From NCBI GenBank assembly GCA_009746045.1, contig RPFO01000448.1:2783882-2847881 (forward strand): 64,000 nt of DNA, in the 5' to 3' direction. Within the stretch, counting starts at the first letter, position 1, and the number at the start of each line of letters is the position of its first letter. The notes under the pieces were generated by a model. That model saw only the letters and a program-made list of their open reading frames with translations, did not search any database and had not been told where the DNA came from. The DNA is from Mesostigma viride. Taxonomy: Eukaryota; Streptophyta; Mesostigmatophyceae; Mesostigmatales; Mesostigmataceae. Both the position numbers and the translations under genes were made by a program. This document shows, in pieces, positions 45,276-64,000 of the stretch.

Positions 45276-47339
45276 CTAGCCACCAACTGCTTGGATGAGA
45301 CAGTAGTAGCTATAGGCCCTTTTGGCCTTGCCATCACCATGAGAGGCCAACACCTTGGACCGGCCTACCAACGCAGGGTCCATGACCCACTTCCTGGGCC
45401 TACCTCTGCTGCGCCTAGCAGGGTCTCCCTCACCTGGCTGCACTGTGGGAGTGGGCACCACACCGTCCGGGCTTCTCCTAAGACTGTCAGACAGTGACTG
45501 GACACCCTCCTGGACGCCTGTCAACTCTGGGACAGAGCCCTGGTCGATGAGCATCACGGGACCACCGTTATTCCCTACAGGTGGTGTCAACAGTTGAGAA
45601 GCCTTCTGGTTGTTGGCCTGAGCTCTAGTCAAGGCTCCACACTCTACCACAGAAATCAGGGCAGCACAGATGTCCAAGTCCTCATGAAAACTTCCCATCA
45701 AATCCCTCCTTCTGGACAGGGCGTCAGGCACCACATTCTGCGTACCAGGAATGTACCTCACAGAGAAAGGTCCAAACCCCCCCAGGAACTCCATCCATCC
45801 AGCCATCCTCTTACTCATCCGGGTCTGTTCCAACACATGTACCAAGGGCCTGTGGTCAGTTATCAGGGTAATAGACTCGTTGCCCTGTCCATCCTTGGCG
45901 CTGCTGGCCACAGAAAACTGAGCCCCCTTCAGTAGGTGTTCCCACTTGTGACAGGCCACCACCAATCCCAGCAGCTCCTGCTCATGAACAGGGTAGTTAC
46001 GTTCTGCAGACGTCATACTCCTGGACATGTATTCCACTGGTTGAGGGCCCTTGCCATGATCTTGCATTAGTACTGCACCAATAGCACCTGTGAGGCATCA
46101 GACCTAACCTGGTATGGCAAGTCTGGGTTGGGGCCCACCAACAAGGGAGCAGTGGTAAGCTTCTGCTTCAACACATCAAAAGCTTGCTGGCATGCTGCAG
46201 TCCACTCAAAGGGAACATCCTTCTTGAGCAGGGCTAACAGGGGACCAGAGATGGCCGCCATGTCAGGGATGAACCGTCGGTACCAGCCCACCAGGCCCAG
46301 AAAGGATCTGACATCATGAGCTGACTTCAACACAGGCCACTCCAAAACAGCAGAGACCTTGCTGGCCTCAGGAGTCATACCTGCAGCGCTCAGCTGGTAG
46401 CCCAGAAACTTCACCTCTTGGCCCCACTCCACCTTGGACCTCTTCACCGACAGATGATACTGATGGATCACCTTAAGGACCTCCTCCACGTTCTCCAGAT
46501 GCTCCCTGAAGGTACGAGAGTGTACCAGAATGTCGTCCAGGTAGACGACCACACAAGTCCTGAAGACCACCCTGGTAGTGTCACACAAGTGGGCAATGTC
46601 TTTGAACCTGGGGTTGCGAAGATCAGGTGAGATCTGGGGCAGGGCATTTCCAGTCAGGTGGCCAAAGATGGCATTGACAAACATCTGCATAGTGGCAGGA
46701 CTGTTAGAGGCACCCATGGGCATTACTGTCCACTGGAACTGTCCCCATGGAGTAGAAAAGGCCGTCTTGGGGATGTCCTCAGTAGCCACCCTGATCTGCC
46801 AGAAAGCATGCCTGAGGTCAAACTTGGTGAAGAAGGCAGCTCCTGCAGTCCTCTCCAGCAACTCATCAATTCTGGGCAGAGGGTACCTGGACTTGACAGT
46901 CACCTTGTTCAGTCCCCTCAGGTCAATGCACAACCTCCACCCCCCATCATGCTTGGGTACAAGCAAACACCCAGAACTGAAAGGGCTGTTAGCTGGGAGG
47001 ATCAGACCAGCCTCCAACAGGCCAATAAGTATGGTCTTCAGCTCTGCCATCTCTGCAGGGCCCATCCTGTACATAGGCACAAAAGGAGGACGAGCACCCT
47101 CTACCAACTTAATGACATGTGTGATGGGTCCCTCAGGAGGATACTGGGGCATCTTGTCCTCAAAGATGGCTCCATACTTGTCCAACAAGGCATCATGCTG
47201 CTGTTGTTGCTCAGTGGTGACAGTAGAACTGACAGCATTGACAGAATGACCACTAGCAGACTCAGGTTCATTAGGCACCAAATGCAGGAAAAAGATGTGT
47301 TCCACTGGATAGGTGGCCAAATAAGACAGAGTATGCTTG
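45276..47339 (-). pseudogene. Chromovirus reverse transcriptase and RNase H
   Basis: RT frame 47339-46067: ILPANSPFSSGCLLVPKHDG, WRLCIDLRGLNKVTVKSRYP, FDLRHAFWQIRVATEDIPKT, FSTPWGQFQWTVMPMGASNS and VVVYLDDILVHSRTF (YLDD catalytic motif), ending VRSDASQ. A one-base frameshift near 46085 moves to the RNase H frame (46085-45276): GAVLMQDHGKGPQPVEYMSR, YPVHEQELLGLVVACHKW, TLITDHRPLVHVLEQTRM and YIPGTQNVVPDALSRR. Upstream it is continuous in frame with the protease across the 47340-49882 insertion. Confidence 0.93.
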
Positions 47340-49882
47340 TGTCGCGTCCGTGATCTATCACGTCCGCAATTCAGATTTTAGCGTAATTCTGACGTCCGCA
47401 GCCTTGTGCGGGTTGCTATACCGCGGCCCGGTACTGACGCCGCGGATCTCAGTTGTACTCACGCGCCAAGTCTGCTGAATTTGCTGACGGAACTTTTGGG
47501 CGGACCTGAATTTCACTGACATTCGTCACAAGGGCAGTTTGCCGAATGCTGGTACACAGCAAGCCGGCAAGGCACTGCATGAGCAGCTGTGCAATTTCAG
47601 GATGTCAACGTGGGACACCAGACACAATTAAATGCAAGGAAGCCCCAGGCGGTGCCTGGCATGGCCGATAGATTGCCCTTGTATATTTGTGTTCGCTTGA
47701 CAGATAAAGCTTGAAGTTTAGCTTGTCGGAAATTAGACAATGTTATGATCGGCTGATGTCTAGAGTGGCGCTAGTGGCGCCAGCCGCCAGGCTTGAGCTT
47801 TGAGCAGTATAGAAGGATGAGCAACGAACCATGGTGCATGGTCGTTGTTCGTCCGTTTCTCTCCCTCACAACTGGTTTGTTGTCTTCATGGGGTGAAATA
47901 GTTCGAGCAGCCCGGAGCAGCCCCCGTGAGTGGTTGCATGCAGTCAGTTGCCATGAGGATATGGACTGACGGATATGACAATTAATGTATTGGTTTTGTT
48001 AAGAATGTGTGTAAGACTGAGAACGAGACAAGGGACAGGGCCTTCGGGCACCCTGGTCGTCGTTGGCAAGAATGCCAGTAGGAACTACTCAAGGTCGGGA
48101 ACACACGCACTGCCGCCACAAGGGGCCTGCAGTGGCGTCACCCAAGGGGCCTCACAGCTGCTCTTATAACTACAACATTACAACTCGACACTCTTTGTAA
48201 TTCGTGATGTATCTCATTGGAATTGAAATGTCTTTTGGTTGCTTTAATGATAAAGCATGGTCTCAAGAATCGGCTGGTTGGGCCGGATTGCCTGTCATGA
48301 AGGTGGCGGTGCCATAAAGGACCGCACCTTTCATTCTCATTTTAAACGGACGAACAACCCATGATGGGTTCAGTCCGGCCAGCCTGGATGTTCCTCCTGC
48401 TTCACCCAGGGAAGCACAAGGAAGAGGTTATTGCTTAGCCTTCAAAAGCATCTGAAGAGGTTAGGCTTTTCCCGGTAAAAAGCCATTGAAGGGGTTATTG
48501 CTAAGCCTTTAAAAGCATGCATGTTAAGGTTGTTGCTGATCCTCGAAAAGCATCTTGGAGCAGCTGGATTTTTTTTTTCCTTTTTGCTGCTGCCTGGAAT
48601 GACGCCCTCTTTGGGCTTCCTTCTTTAGTGTGAGATGCCTTTCTTTCACTTTTTGCTCTCACGTTGTTGTGAGCTAAATAGTGGGGGGGGAGGTGGCATA
48701 TCTCACACATGATTACTGCTGATAGTGGATGCATTCCAAGTAGCGGTAATGACCAGTCCAGGATGATATGGCACGCAAGTGCGACAGCTGTCGCGTCCGT
48801 GATCTATCACGTCCGCAATTCAGATTTTAGCGTAATTCTGACGTCCGCAGCCTTGTGCGGGTTGCTATACCGCGGCCCGGTACTGACGCCGCGGATCTCA
48901 GTTGTACTCACGCGCCAAGTCCGCTGAATTTGCTGACGGAACTTTTGGGCGGACCTGAATTTCACTGACATTCGTCACAAGGGCAGTTTGCCGAATGCTG
49001 GTACACAGCAAGCCGGCAAGGCACTGCATGAGCAGCTGTGCAATTTCAGGATGTCAACGTGGGACACCAGACACAATTAAATGCAAGGAAGCCCCAGGCG
49101 GTGCCTGGCATGGCCGATAGATTGCCCTTGTATATTTGTGTTCGCTTGACAGATAAAGCTTGAAGTTTAGCTTGTCGGAAATTAGACAATGTTATGATTG
49201 GCTGATGTCTAGAGTGGCGCTAGTGGCGCCAGCCGCCAGGCTTGAGCTTTGAGCAGTATAGAAGGATGAGCAACGGACCATGGTGGTCGTTGTTCGTCCG
49301 TTTCTCTCCCTCACAACTGGTTTGTTGTCTTCATGGGGTGAAATAGTTCGAGCAGCCCGGAGCAGCCCCCGTGAGTGGTTGCATGCAGTCAGTTGCCATG
49401 AGGATGGACTGACGGATATGACAATGTATTGGTTTTGTTAAGAATGTGTGTAAGACTGAGAACGAGACAAGGGACAGGGCCTTCGGGCACCCTGGTCGTC
49501 GTTGGCGAGAATGCCAGTAGGAACTACTCAAGGTCGGGAACACACGCACTGCCGCCACAAGGGGCCTGCAGTGGCGTCACCCAAGGGGCCTCACAGCTGC
49601 TCTTATAACTACAACATTACAACTCGACACTCTTTGTAATTCGTGATGTATCTCATTGGAATTGAAATGTCTTTTGGTTGCTTTAATGATAAAGCATGGT
49701 CTCAAGAATCGGCTGGTTGGGCCGGATTGCCTGTCATGAAGGTGGCGTTGCCATAAAGGACCGCACCTTTCATTCTCATTTTAAGGTGCATGCATATCTC
49801 ACACATGATTACTGCTGATAGTGGATGCATTCCAAGTAGCGGTAATGACCAGTCCAGGATGATATGGCACGCAAGTGCGACA
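47340..49882. mobile_element. Tandem LTR-LTR insertion between protease and RT
   Basis: Two copies of one unit lie head-to-tail: 47340-48786 (1447 bp) and 48789-49882 (1094 bp), separated only by GC. Each unit begins TGTCGCGTCCGTG and ends CAAGTGCGACA, so the ends are TG...CA with a TGTCGC/GCGACA inverted repeat. CTTG flanks the whole insertion (47336-47339 and 49883-49886). The second unit lacks about 350 bp (after CATTCTCATTTTAA), and there are scattered substitutions and small indels between the two. Ends and duplications are LTR-like, but there is no internal region, PBS or PPT. Removing the insertion plus one CTTG (2547 bp, a multiple of three) rejoins SAK to HTLSYLATYPVEHIFF in frame. 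Confidence 0.85.
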
Positions 49883-49886
49883 CTTG

Positions 49887-50599
49887 GCAGACCACACATG
49901 CTTCAGTAGGGCAGCCCGTTTCTCCTCCAAAGTCGGCTCTTGATCCACCCCTTTCGCACCTGCTTCCCCTCCCTTGCCATCATTGACAGCTGTCTGTGTG
50001 GAACAGCACTCAGTGGCTGTTCTTCTCCCCCCTGGCAACACACAGGTAGCATCCCACACTGTCCCATCCTTGAACTGGACCACCCTGTCAGGCCAAGAAA
50101 TAGCAGGATTGGTGTCAGACAACCATGGGATCCCCAAAATCACATCTGCTGCCGTGAGGGGAATGACATCTGCTGTCACTTCCAAAGTCTGGGATGAACA
50201 AACTTGGAAGATGAGCTGCACGTAGCCAGGTGAGCAGCTTCTCCTGCCATCAGAATACTGCACCATGACAGGTGTGGGGTGGGCAAACACAGGCAACTTC
50301 AACTCCTGCACCAAGGATGCAGCAATATAATTACTGCCAGCACCAGAATCAATCATAAACAAGCAAGCTGGCTGAGCCAAGGGTACTGGCACGTTGAGGA
50401 GCCTAGCCTGAAACTTGAGTAAGAGACCTGGTACAGGAGGACCCACAGGGACAGCGGGGTCAGAAGCATCCACCGTGTTCACTGGCCTAACGTCAACAGC
50501 AGGCAGGTCAGACCTGGCCATGACAGAAGGATGACCTGGGGACCCAACTATAGTTTTTTGACTCAGGTGGGTCTGGGAGTGCTCCACTGCCTGATGCAT
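49887..50599 (-). pseudogene. Chromovirus aspartic protease
   Basis: The frame starts inside the end of gag (overlap 50563-50599) in the -1 phase relative to gag, so expression would need frameshifting or re-initiation. No classic slippery heptamer is obvious in the overlap. It contains ACLFMIDSGAGSNYIAASLV (DSG active site), a hydrophobic-Gly ADVILGIPWL (second protease motif), and ends EEKRAALLKHVWSAK where the tandem-LTR element interrupts it. It continues in frame into RT at 47339. Confidence 0.88.
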
Positions 50600-52305
50600 G
50601 GTGGAAGCTGCTCAGGTGGTGCTGGAGGCTCATCCTCGTTCCCCCCATCCTCCTCATCTGCCAGCAGCTGCATGAGAGCGTTCACCATCCTACGCTTATC
50701 CTGTCTGCTGAAGGGCCGAGCGCGGGACTGGAACCTCCCAGAGGGCTGGAAGTTGGGCTGGAACCCTGGCTGCATCCGGTGATCGCCAGCAGGAACGCCA
50801 GGAGGTAGGCTGGGTGGCCTGGGAGATGGCAGGGCGCCAAAAGGTCCTCTCGTGGCAGGGGGAAACTGGTCCCGTCTGGGGCAGTCCCGTGCAAAGTGAC
50901 CTGGCTGGTTGCAGATAAAACAGTTACCCTGGGTGGGATCCAAGGCATTGAGCTCCCCCAGGAGGTCATCCAGCTGGTTCAGGGACTTCTTGATGGGTGG
51001 CACTGGCGTGGCCACAGGCTCCCACTTGACAGAAAAAGCAGGCACACGACAGAGGGTGAGCACATAAGACAACACCTTGTCCCATTGCCAGTCCACGTAG
51101 TCGAACTGGGAGAAGTGCTTGTCCACATCCAGTCGCACGTGTGGAGCCATGCCATGCAGTAGTCTGTGAAGCGCCTCTGCGTCAGAGCATTGGGGAATCT
51201 TGGCTCTAAGGTTGGTGAATTGCTCCACGAACTGTGGCAGCGTCAAACCAGCCTGCGTACAGTTAGCCAGTGCGTCCCGATCCATGCGAAGCTGATCCTG
51301 GGGTAACAGAAACCGGCGAAAGCCCAATAGGAGAGAGGGGAGGTCGGTACACGCACGTCCAGCCACAGAACGCAAAAACTCATCAAAACGGTCGCTGGCA
51401 CTGTCGCTCATCCGCTGCCTAACCATTCTCTTCTGGATGTCCATCGTGAGACGTTCCTCTGCCTTGGGCCCGTAGTTGGCGAAGTGGATAGCGAAGACAT
51501 CCTGAAACTTGGTGGAGAAATGGTCGAAGCTGCGATGGGTAAGGTTGGTCAGCGATAGCTTGTCTACCGACTCCACCTTGGGAAAAGGAACAGTACGAGG
51601 ATACAAAGACGTGAGCTCCATCACTGGGGCGTGTGGTGCATTCTGACTCTCCGGCATTGTCGCAGCCACCGAGAGCCGTGGAGGCTCATGTCCCTGTGCA
51701 TCTGTCCCTTCATCAACAAAAGGAGCGTCAACCGCATATACCCTTCGTATACCCAGTGTTGGAGACAGTTGATCCACGAAAACAGACTCTCCATCGCCCG
51801 CCTGCCCTTGCGACTCAAGTTGCTGCACACGCGCAATAGTCCTACCCACACTCTTCTCCAGCGCTTCCGCCACACTTCTAGCTCTCGCAGCTTCCTCACG
51901 TTCATGTTGTAATCGAATTTTCTCCGCTGTCAGCTCGTCAGCCGCTAGCCGAGTGCCGTCTCGCCCCGGCACCGTGTTGTAGCCAAAACGAATAGCCGAA
52001 CCGTATTCGGGTGCTGGCGAACGCGTGTCCTCCACGTTGGAGAACCGTGGTCCACCTCTACCAGTGCCACGCAGGGAGGGCTCGCCTGGTTGCACACCGA
52101 GGGGCAAGATGGAGAACTTTGGGCCGACCGACAGCGAATATCTGCGGGAAGCAGACATTAAGGTGGTATCTCCAAATAGTTGACGTCTGGGAGTAGATGA
52201 TGAAACCCTTTCATCACCGGTCGTCCGTTGAGCTGCTAAAGATGTGGTTGCATCTTCAACTCTCTTACTTGATAACGGTGGTTGTGTCTCCGGGTTACTC
52301 ATCAC
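50563..52305 (-). CDS. Chromovirus Gag polyprotein with CCHC zinc knuckle
   Basis: Open frame of 580 codons starting MMSNPETQPPLSSKRVEDAT. The N-terminal third is Arg/Ser/Glu-rich with a helical stretch (LQHEREEAARARSVAEALEK). The middle has the capsid-like region: FDHFSTKFQDVFAIHFANYG, DEFLRSVAGRACTDLPSLLL, LTLPQFVEQFTNLRAKIPQC. The knuckle CFICNQPGHFARDC fits C-x2-C-x4-H-x4-C (DNA about 50885-50926). It is the only chromovirus gene here without an obvious break. A PBS and leader of about 200 nt precede it. Confidence 0.9.
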   Translation of the reverse strand: MMSNPETQPPLSSKRVEDATTSLAAQRTTGDERVSSSTPRRQLFGDTTLMSASRRYSLSVGPKFSILPLGVQPGEPSLRGTGRGGPRFSNVEDTRSPAPEYGSAIRFGYNTVPGRDGTRLAADELTAEKIRLQHEREEAARARSVAEALEKSVGRTIARVQQLESQGQAGDGESVFVDQLSPTLGIRRVYAVDAPFVDEGTDAQGHEPPRLSVAATMPESQNAPHAPVMELTSLYPRTVPFPKVESVDKLSLTNLTHRSFDHFSTKFQDVFAIHFANYGPKAEERLTMDIQKRMVRQRMSDSASDRFDEFLRSVAGRACTDLPSLLLGFRRFLLPQDQLRMDRDALANCTQAGLTLPQFVEQFTNLRAKIPQCSDAEALHRLLHGMAPHVRLDVDKHFSQFDYVDWQWDKVLSYVLTLCRVPAFSVKWEPVATPVPPIKKSLNQLDDLLGELNALDPTQGNCFICNQPGHFARDCPRRDQFPPATRGPFGALPSPRPPSLPPGVPAGDHRMQPGFQPNFQPSGRFQSRARPFSRQDKRRMVNALMQLLADEEDGGNEDEPPAPPEQLPPCIRQWSTPRPT

Positions 52306-52512
52306 TCCATGGGTCGCGCATGCCGGACTGGGGAAACGTTAGAGACTTGTGAGCTCAAAGCAGCTCTCAGAGCAAGACTGTCACATAAGGATGAGTCACA
52401 CTCTAAAAACTGTCCGGACACACAGCATAACGTACCCTCTCTGGGTCGGGCAAGAATTCCATTGTTAACCGTGAACTAATACTATCAAGACAACCAACAC
52501 CTAGGTAGAAAC

Positions 52513-52523
52513 CTCCGATACCA
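52513..52523 (-). other. Primer-binding site, initiator tRNA-Met type
   Basis: TGGTATCGGAG on the minus strand starts one base after the inner end of the 5' LTR. The usual initiator-Met PBS is TGGTATCAGAG, one base different. This agrees with the Ty3/gypsy assignment. Confidence 0.88.
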
Positions 52524-52524
52524 A

Positions 52525-53512
52525 TGTAACGACTAAAAATGTTGTGTTTGCAACAGCCTCAGTTTCAACATTGATGTGAAAAGATCTTTATACCTGGGTT
52601 GGAGTCGCGACAGATAACTTCACGTCCAGAGAAGCAATGAAGATGGATCTTCAACAGTTAAGGGAATGAGTCCCCACCCTTGTTAGACACAACAGACAAG
52701 TTATATCCAAGTCGACTATCTGTTGAAGTTATTCTGATCAGACACTCCGCAAAGGTGAAAACCTTTGCACGTTCAGTGCCGGGCCGCGGAAAACGCGGAA
52801 AACGCGATCTGCAAATGAATCAGACCGGAATCGAACTGGGGACCTCTCGCACCAATTTTGCTGACTATAGGACGGACGTCTCCGGTTACCATGGCATCGC
52901 CAACTTACACCTACAGTCATCCGCAAAAGTTCTCCTGTCCGGGGAGTGATGCAAGCCTTTCGGATTTGGTACTAGATAAATCACTCGAGATCTGTGTGTA
53001 GGAGTACTACACACGTGTCTGCACGCTCTGTTGAAGTTATAGTTGACTTTTAGCGAGGGTTGTTTGATTGATGAAACAAGGAAACCCTTGAATTACACCA
53101 TAGCTTTAGTTCTCATACACGCACACATGCACAGCCGCCACAAACAGGATAAAAGTCATCGTGCACGCAGGGTCGGCTCAGCCCTAACCCGGAAGGACCA
53201 ATCAAAAGTGAGAATCACTCAAGATAAGATCTTAGCTTCCGAATCCTCAACACAACACAAAGCCAGCACATACGGAATCTCCATGACCTGGAACCAGATC
53301 CACCAGGTACAACGGTATTAAAGAGAATCTATGACTGACTGAACAAAGCCATGCAAAGTACCCTACGTGGATCAGGCCACGACCAATGAGGGTAGAACAA
53401 TAAATTCTACAGATCTCAGCAGGCCCAATATCCATCAGACGTCGAAGCCTCCTAACTTCCCAAATAATTGTCCTAAAGAACTCATAATAAGATCAACAGT
53501 AGGAAAACTTTG
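52525..53512 (-). repeat. Chromovirus 5' LTR, carrying a SINE and truncated outside
   Basis: Matches the 3' LTR over its inner part, is interrupted by the SINE at 52733-53026, and resumes at 53041. Similarity stops at AGGAAAACTTT (53511), about 23 bp before the expected terminal TGTTACA complement. The short word TAGGAAAACTTTGTG is repeated there (about 53500-53531), so a small rearrangement removed the outer end. Confidence 0.92.
52733..53026 (-). mobile_element. SINE-like retroposon with 14-bp target duplication
   Basis: TCTGTTGAAGTTAT occurs at 52719-52732 and 53027-53040 but only once at the matching place in the other LTR (about 37584-37597), proving insertion. The element is 294 bp on the minus strand. 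About 100 bp of 5' sequence (including CCCCGGACAGGAG) is followed by the Pol III-box-like region and a 3' hairpin shared with 14920-15109. It has no A tail; the 3' end is CTGATCAGA. The long target duplication indicates LINE-mediated retroposition. Confidence 0.85.
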
Positions 53513-55082
53513 TGTGTAGGAAAACTTTGTGCAAAGGTACCTCGAAATATCTTGGTACGGTGACCCTCCCCACGGATCTTAGCGCATGAATGGATGAAGG
53601 AATCCAAAAGGCGGATTCAACTGTGTTATATTAATACTGTACAGATTGTCCGAGTTGCGCCATGCATGCATATGCAAATATATACAGCTAGCCCCATCCA
53701 TCGCCCTAGTTTCGAGTCGTGGCTACTATGACGACAGGCTGGATGAGATACTGAGGGTACACATCCTCGCAACTTCAATGTCGCTCATGCTGGTCATGTT
53801 ATTGATAGTTAAACCAGCCACAAGGCACAGCAGCTCAGTGCTTGGCGACATTTGGGTCTAGATTGCCTCCTTTATACCAAATGCTCTTGATATGTCCCTC
53901 GCGTGATCGTAATCGCCCAGCCTCGCCTGCATAGTGAAAAGACAGCACAGGCCAAACCATTCCACAGTGGCATTCACGTCAAGCACATTTCACATCGATC
54001 AGATGTGAGAATTACACTGCACACATGAAAAAATTGCGACAAAACACAGATGTTCGGCCTTGCAAAAGCATGCCTGCTAGCGCCGCGTTTGACCACTCAG
54101 TGGGCAGCCATGTAAGGCAAACAAATGCCTGGCAGCTTGTGTTACATGCTTGCCGAGCTAGCGAGCTCGCGACTGCAGGCAAACAGGACCATGCAACAGT
54201 GCCCCACACATAGACCTGCCCAGCAGTACACCAACTATAAAGCCCTGTTGGATAGGAGACCCCCGGCCCGGCACCATGGGCGCTGAAACATTGAACTCCT
54301 GACCCATACTCAAACATCGCCTGTGCCTCACCATATCCCAGCAATGACCTTCTTTATTCCATTTTTGTTTTTGCTATTATTATCACTCTTCACTTTGTCT
54401 TTATTTATTATTCTTCTTATTATTATCATGATTTACATTTTCTTTTCTTTTTTCTTTCTTTCTTTTTCTTTTTTCGTTTTCCCTTTCTAATGTATACTTC
54501 TTACTTTTTCTGGTAGCCCCTTCGTGTATGTGTGTATGCGTTCCCTCTTTCCCTTCTTAGTTTTGGTGGTGGTGGTGGTGGTGGTGGTGGTGGTGGTGGT
54601 GGTGGTGGTGGTGGTGGTGGTGGTGGTGGTGGTGGTGGTGGTGGTGGTGGTGGTGGTGGTGGTGGTGGTGGTGGTGGTGGTGGTGGTGGTGGTGGTCGTG
54701 GTGTGTGTGTGTGTGTGTGTGTATGTGTGTGTGTGTTTTCCCTATCAACCTTTCTTGTCACCCTCTGTCTCCCTCCATGCAGGTCGTCCTAGAGATAGCC
54801 CCGCGGCTCCCGCGGCCTTCGCGTCTGTCCTCTCAGACAACTACCCTAGTCCTTCCGCGACGTTGGATCCCCATGCGTCCCGGAATAGTTGTCTCACTTC
54901 ATAAAGCCCTATCTAGCCTCCAATCCAATACTACAACGATTGGCGACGGTGGACCCCGGGAGGGCTTGGGGTCACTTTGCAAAAAAACATTACTGGGGCT
55001 CACTAACGGTTGTTTGGTCTGGAACCCGCGCCATTGTGCACTTTGATGCTAAAACTGATACAGAAAAGGCGAGGACTCTTAC
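53513..55082. other. Intergenic or 3' part of the GCFC gene; no exon identified
   Basis: From the chromovirus edge to the last recognised GCFC exon. It contains a T-rich stretch (about 54360-54490) and a GGT/GT microsatellite. Exon 7 of the GCFC gene ends at a GTAAGA donor, so at least one more exon should lie here on the minus strand. I could not identify it with confidence. Confidence 0.4.
54565..54738 (+). repeat. (GGT)44 followed by (GT)n
   Basis: About 44 GGT units (54565-54696), one CGT, then GT repeats with one TATG interruption up to about 54738. Open frames of polyVal, polyGly, polyPro or polyHis across it are artefacts. Confidence 0.96.
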
Positions 55083-63664
<8,582 letters not shown>

Positions 63665-64000
63665 CTGCGGATGGCAGCACGAAGACGACAGGAATCGGGG
63701 CGACCGCTAGCAAGGGGTGAGTTCTTATTTAGCAAAGGGGTCAGCTGTTGGCTAGTCCTGTGGGTGTGCGTGGGGAACCGGGATTAGTAATCATGTAGAC
63801 TGTGTGGGATATGCCAAGTGTGAATTCAAAACTACTATCGCAATGAATGGTTGCCTAACTAAGGTCTCCAAAAGTGTGCCATCCTGAGTGTGCGCATGAG
63901 CAACAGGGGAGTTGGAAATGCCACGTGATTGTTATTAGCTTCAGGAAAAGTTTCTCGGCCTCTTCAACCTTAGGTCGCGTGGACGGGAGCAAGCACAGTG
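63665..64000 (-). other. Upstream intron of the GCFC gene
   Basis: On the minus strand the sequence before 63664 ends in CCATCCGCAG, a 3' splice site, so this stretch should be intron. No exon is recognisable within it. Further 5' exons would lie beyond the window. Confidence 0.55.

Larger units (their letters stand above)
37390..53512 (-). mobile_element. Ty3/gypsy chromovirus with nested insertions
   Basis: Minus-strand LTR retrotransposon in the order 5' LTR, PBS, gag with zinc knuckle, aspartic protease, RT, RNase H, integrase, chromodomain, an extra ORF, PPT, 3' LTR. The protease-RT-RNase H-integrase order and the C-terminal chromodomain identify a Ty3/gypsy chromovirus. Total span is 16.1 kb. 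Without the 3.8-kb TTAA element, the 2.5-kb tandem-LTR insertion and the 0.3-kb SINE it is about 9.4 kb. Frameshifts in RNase H and in and after integrase make it dead. The 5' LTR has lost its outer ~23 bp. Confidence 0.95.

Noticed and set aside
54501-54904. PolyVal, polyGly, polyPro and polyHis frames
   Set aside because: Translation of the (GGT)n/(GT)n microsatellite.
54780-54960. Terminal exon of the GCFC gene on the minus strand (acceptor ACTAG near 54855)
   Set aside because: The short frame that would follow has no resemblance to the C-terminus of the family, so the acceptor cannot be trusted.

Overview
This window looks like a nuclear contig from a eukaryote, most likely a green alga. 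The evidence is canonical GT-AG introns of roughly 0.2 to 2.8 kb, a GT29 sialyltransferase-like gene, an LCMT-family methyltransferase with a TGTAA motif about 90 nt after its stop (TGTAA is the usual poly(A) signal in chlorophytes), a GCFC/PAXBP1-type gene, and L1-like LINE and chromovirus retroelements. Species-level placement cannot be supported from the sequence alone. Only three host genes are convincing. The rest is repeat-rich, with many nested insertions.

Layout. 1-5.3 kb: an inverted pair of GTGAACTC-rich repeat arms (832-1010 and 5120-5312) enclosing a 36-bp perfect palindrome, a 1.27-kb compound microsatellite, and a 493-bp MITE-like element with TIRs and an AATG target duplication. 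5.6-14.9 kb: a nested stack. A decayed LINE reverse-transcriptase gene is split by a 6.07-kb element with palindromic ends (7845-13918). That element holds two ORF1-only LINE copies, one of which is split by a 1.7-kb element flanked by TTAA duplications (10956-12654). 14.9-15.1 kb: a SINE-like copy. 15.5-22.1 kb (minus): a 2188-codon open frame ending in a GT29 domain. 23.0-28.7 kb (plus): a six-exon SAM-dependent methyltransferase gene, head-to-head with the GT29 gene. 30.0-37.0 kb: LINE fragments plus one long LINE ORF2 carrying endonuclease and reverse transcriptase with several frameshifts.

37.4-53.5 kb (minus): one Ty3/gypsy chromovirus with LTRs, a PBS matching initiator tRNA-Met, gag, protease, RT, RNase H, integrase, a chromodomain and an extra 3' ORF. 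It is interrupted by a TTAA-flanked 3.8-kb element inside the chromodomain, which itself contains another TTAA-flanked 1.7-kb element. It also carries a tandem LTR-LTR insertion between protease and RT, and a SINE with a 14-bp target duplication inside the 5' LTR. 55.1-63.7 kb (minus): seven exons of a GCFC-domain (PAXBP1/ILP1-like) splicing-factor gene. Its introns hold a 44-bp minisatellite with about 877-bp higher-order structure, a 47-bp minisatellite, a CTGC array, and decayed copies of exon ends with their 5' splice sites. The 5' end of this gene lies beyond the window.

The most interesting signal is a set of elements that share target choice (TTAA) and architecture: a short TIR followed by element-specific subterminal palindromes. 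The two 1.7-kb members share a core of more than 1 kb yet have unrelated termini. In two cases, removing the element plus one TTAA restores the reading frame of the interrupted retrotransposon gene.
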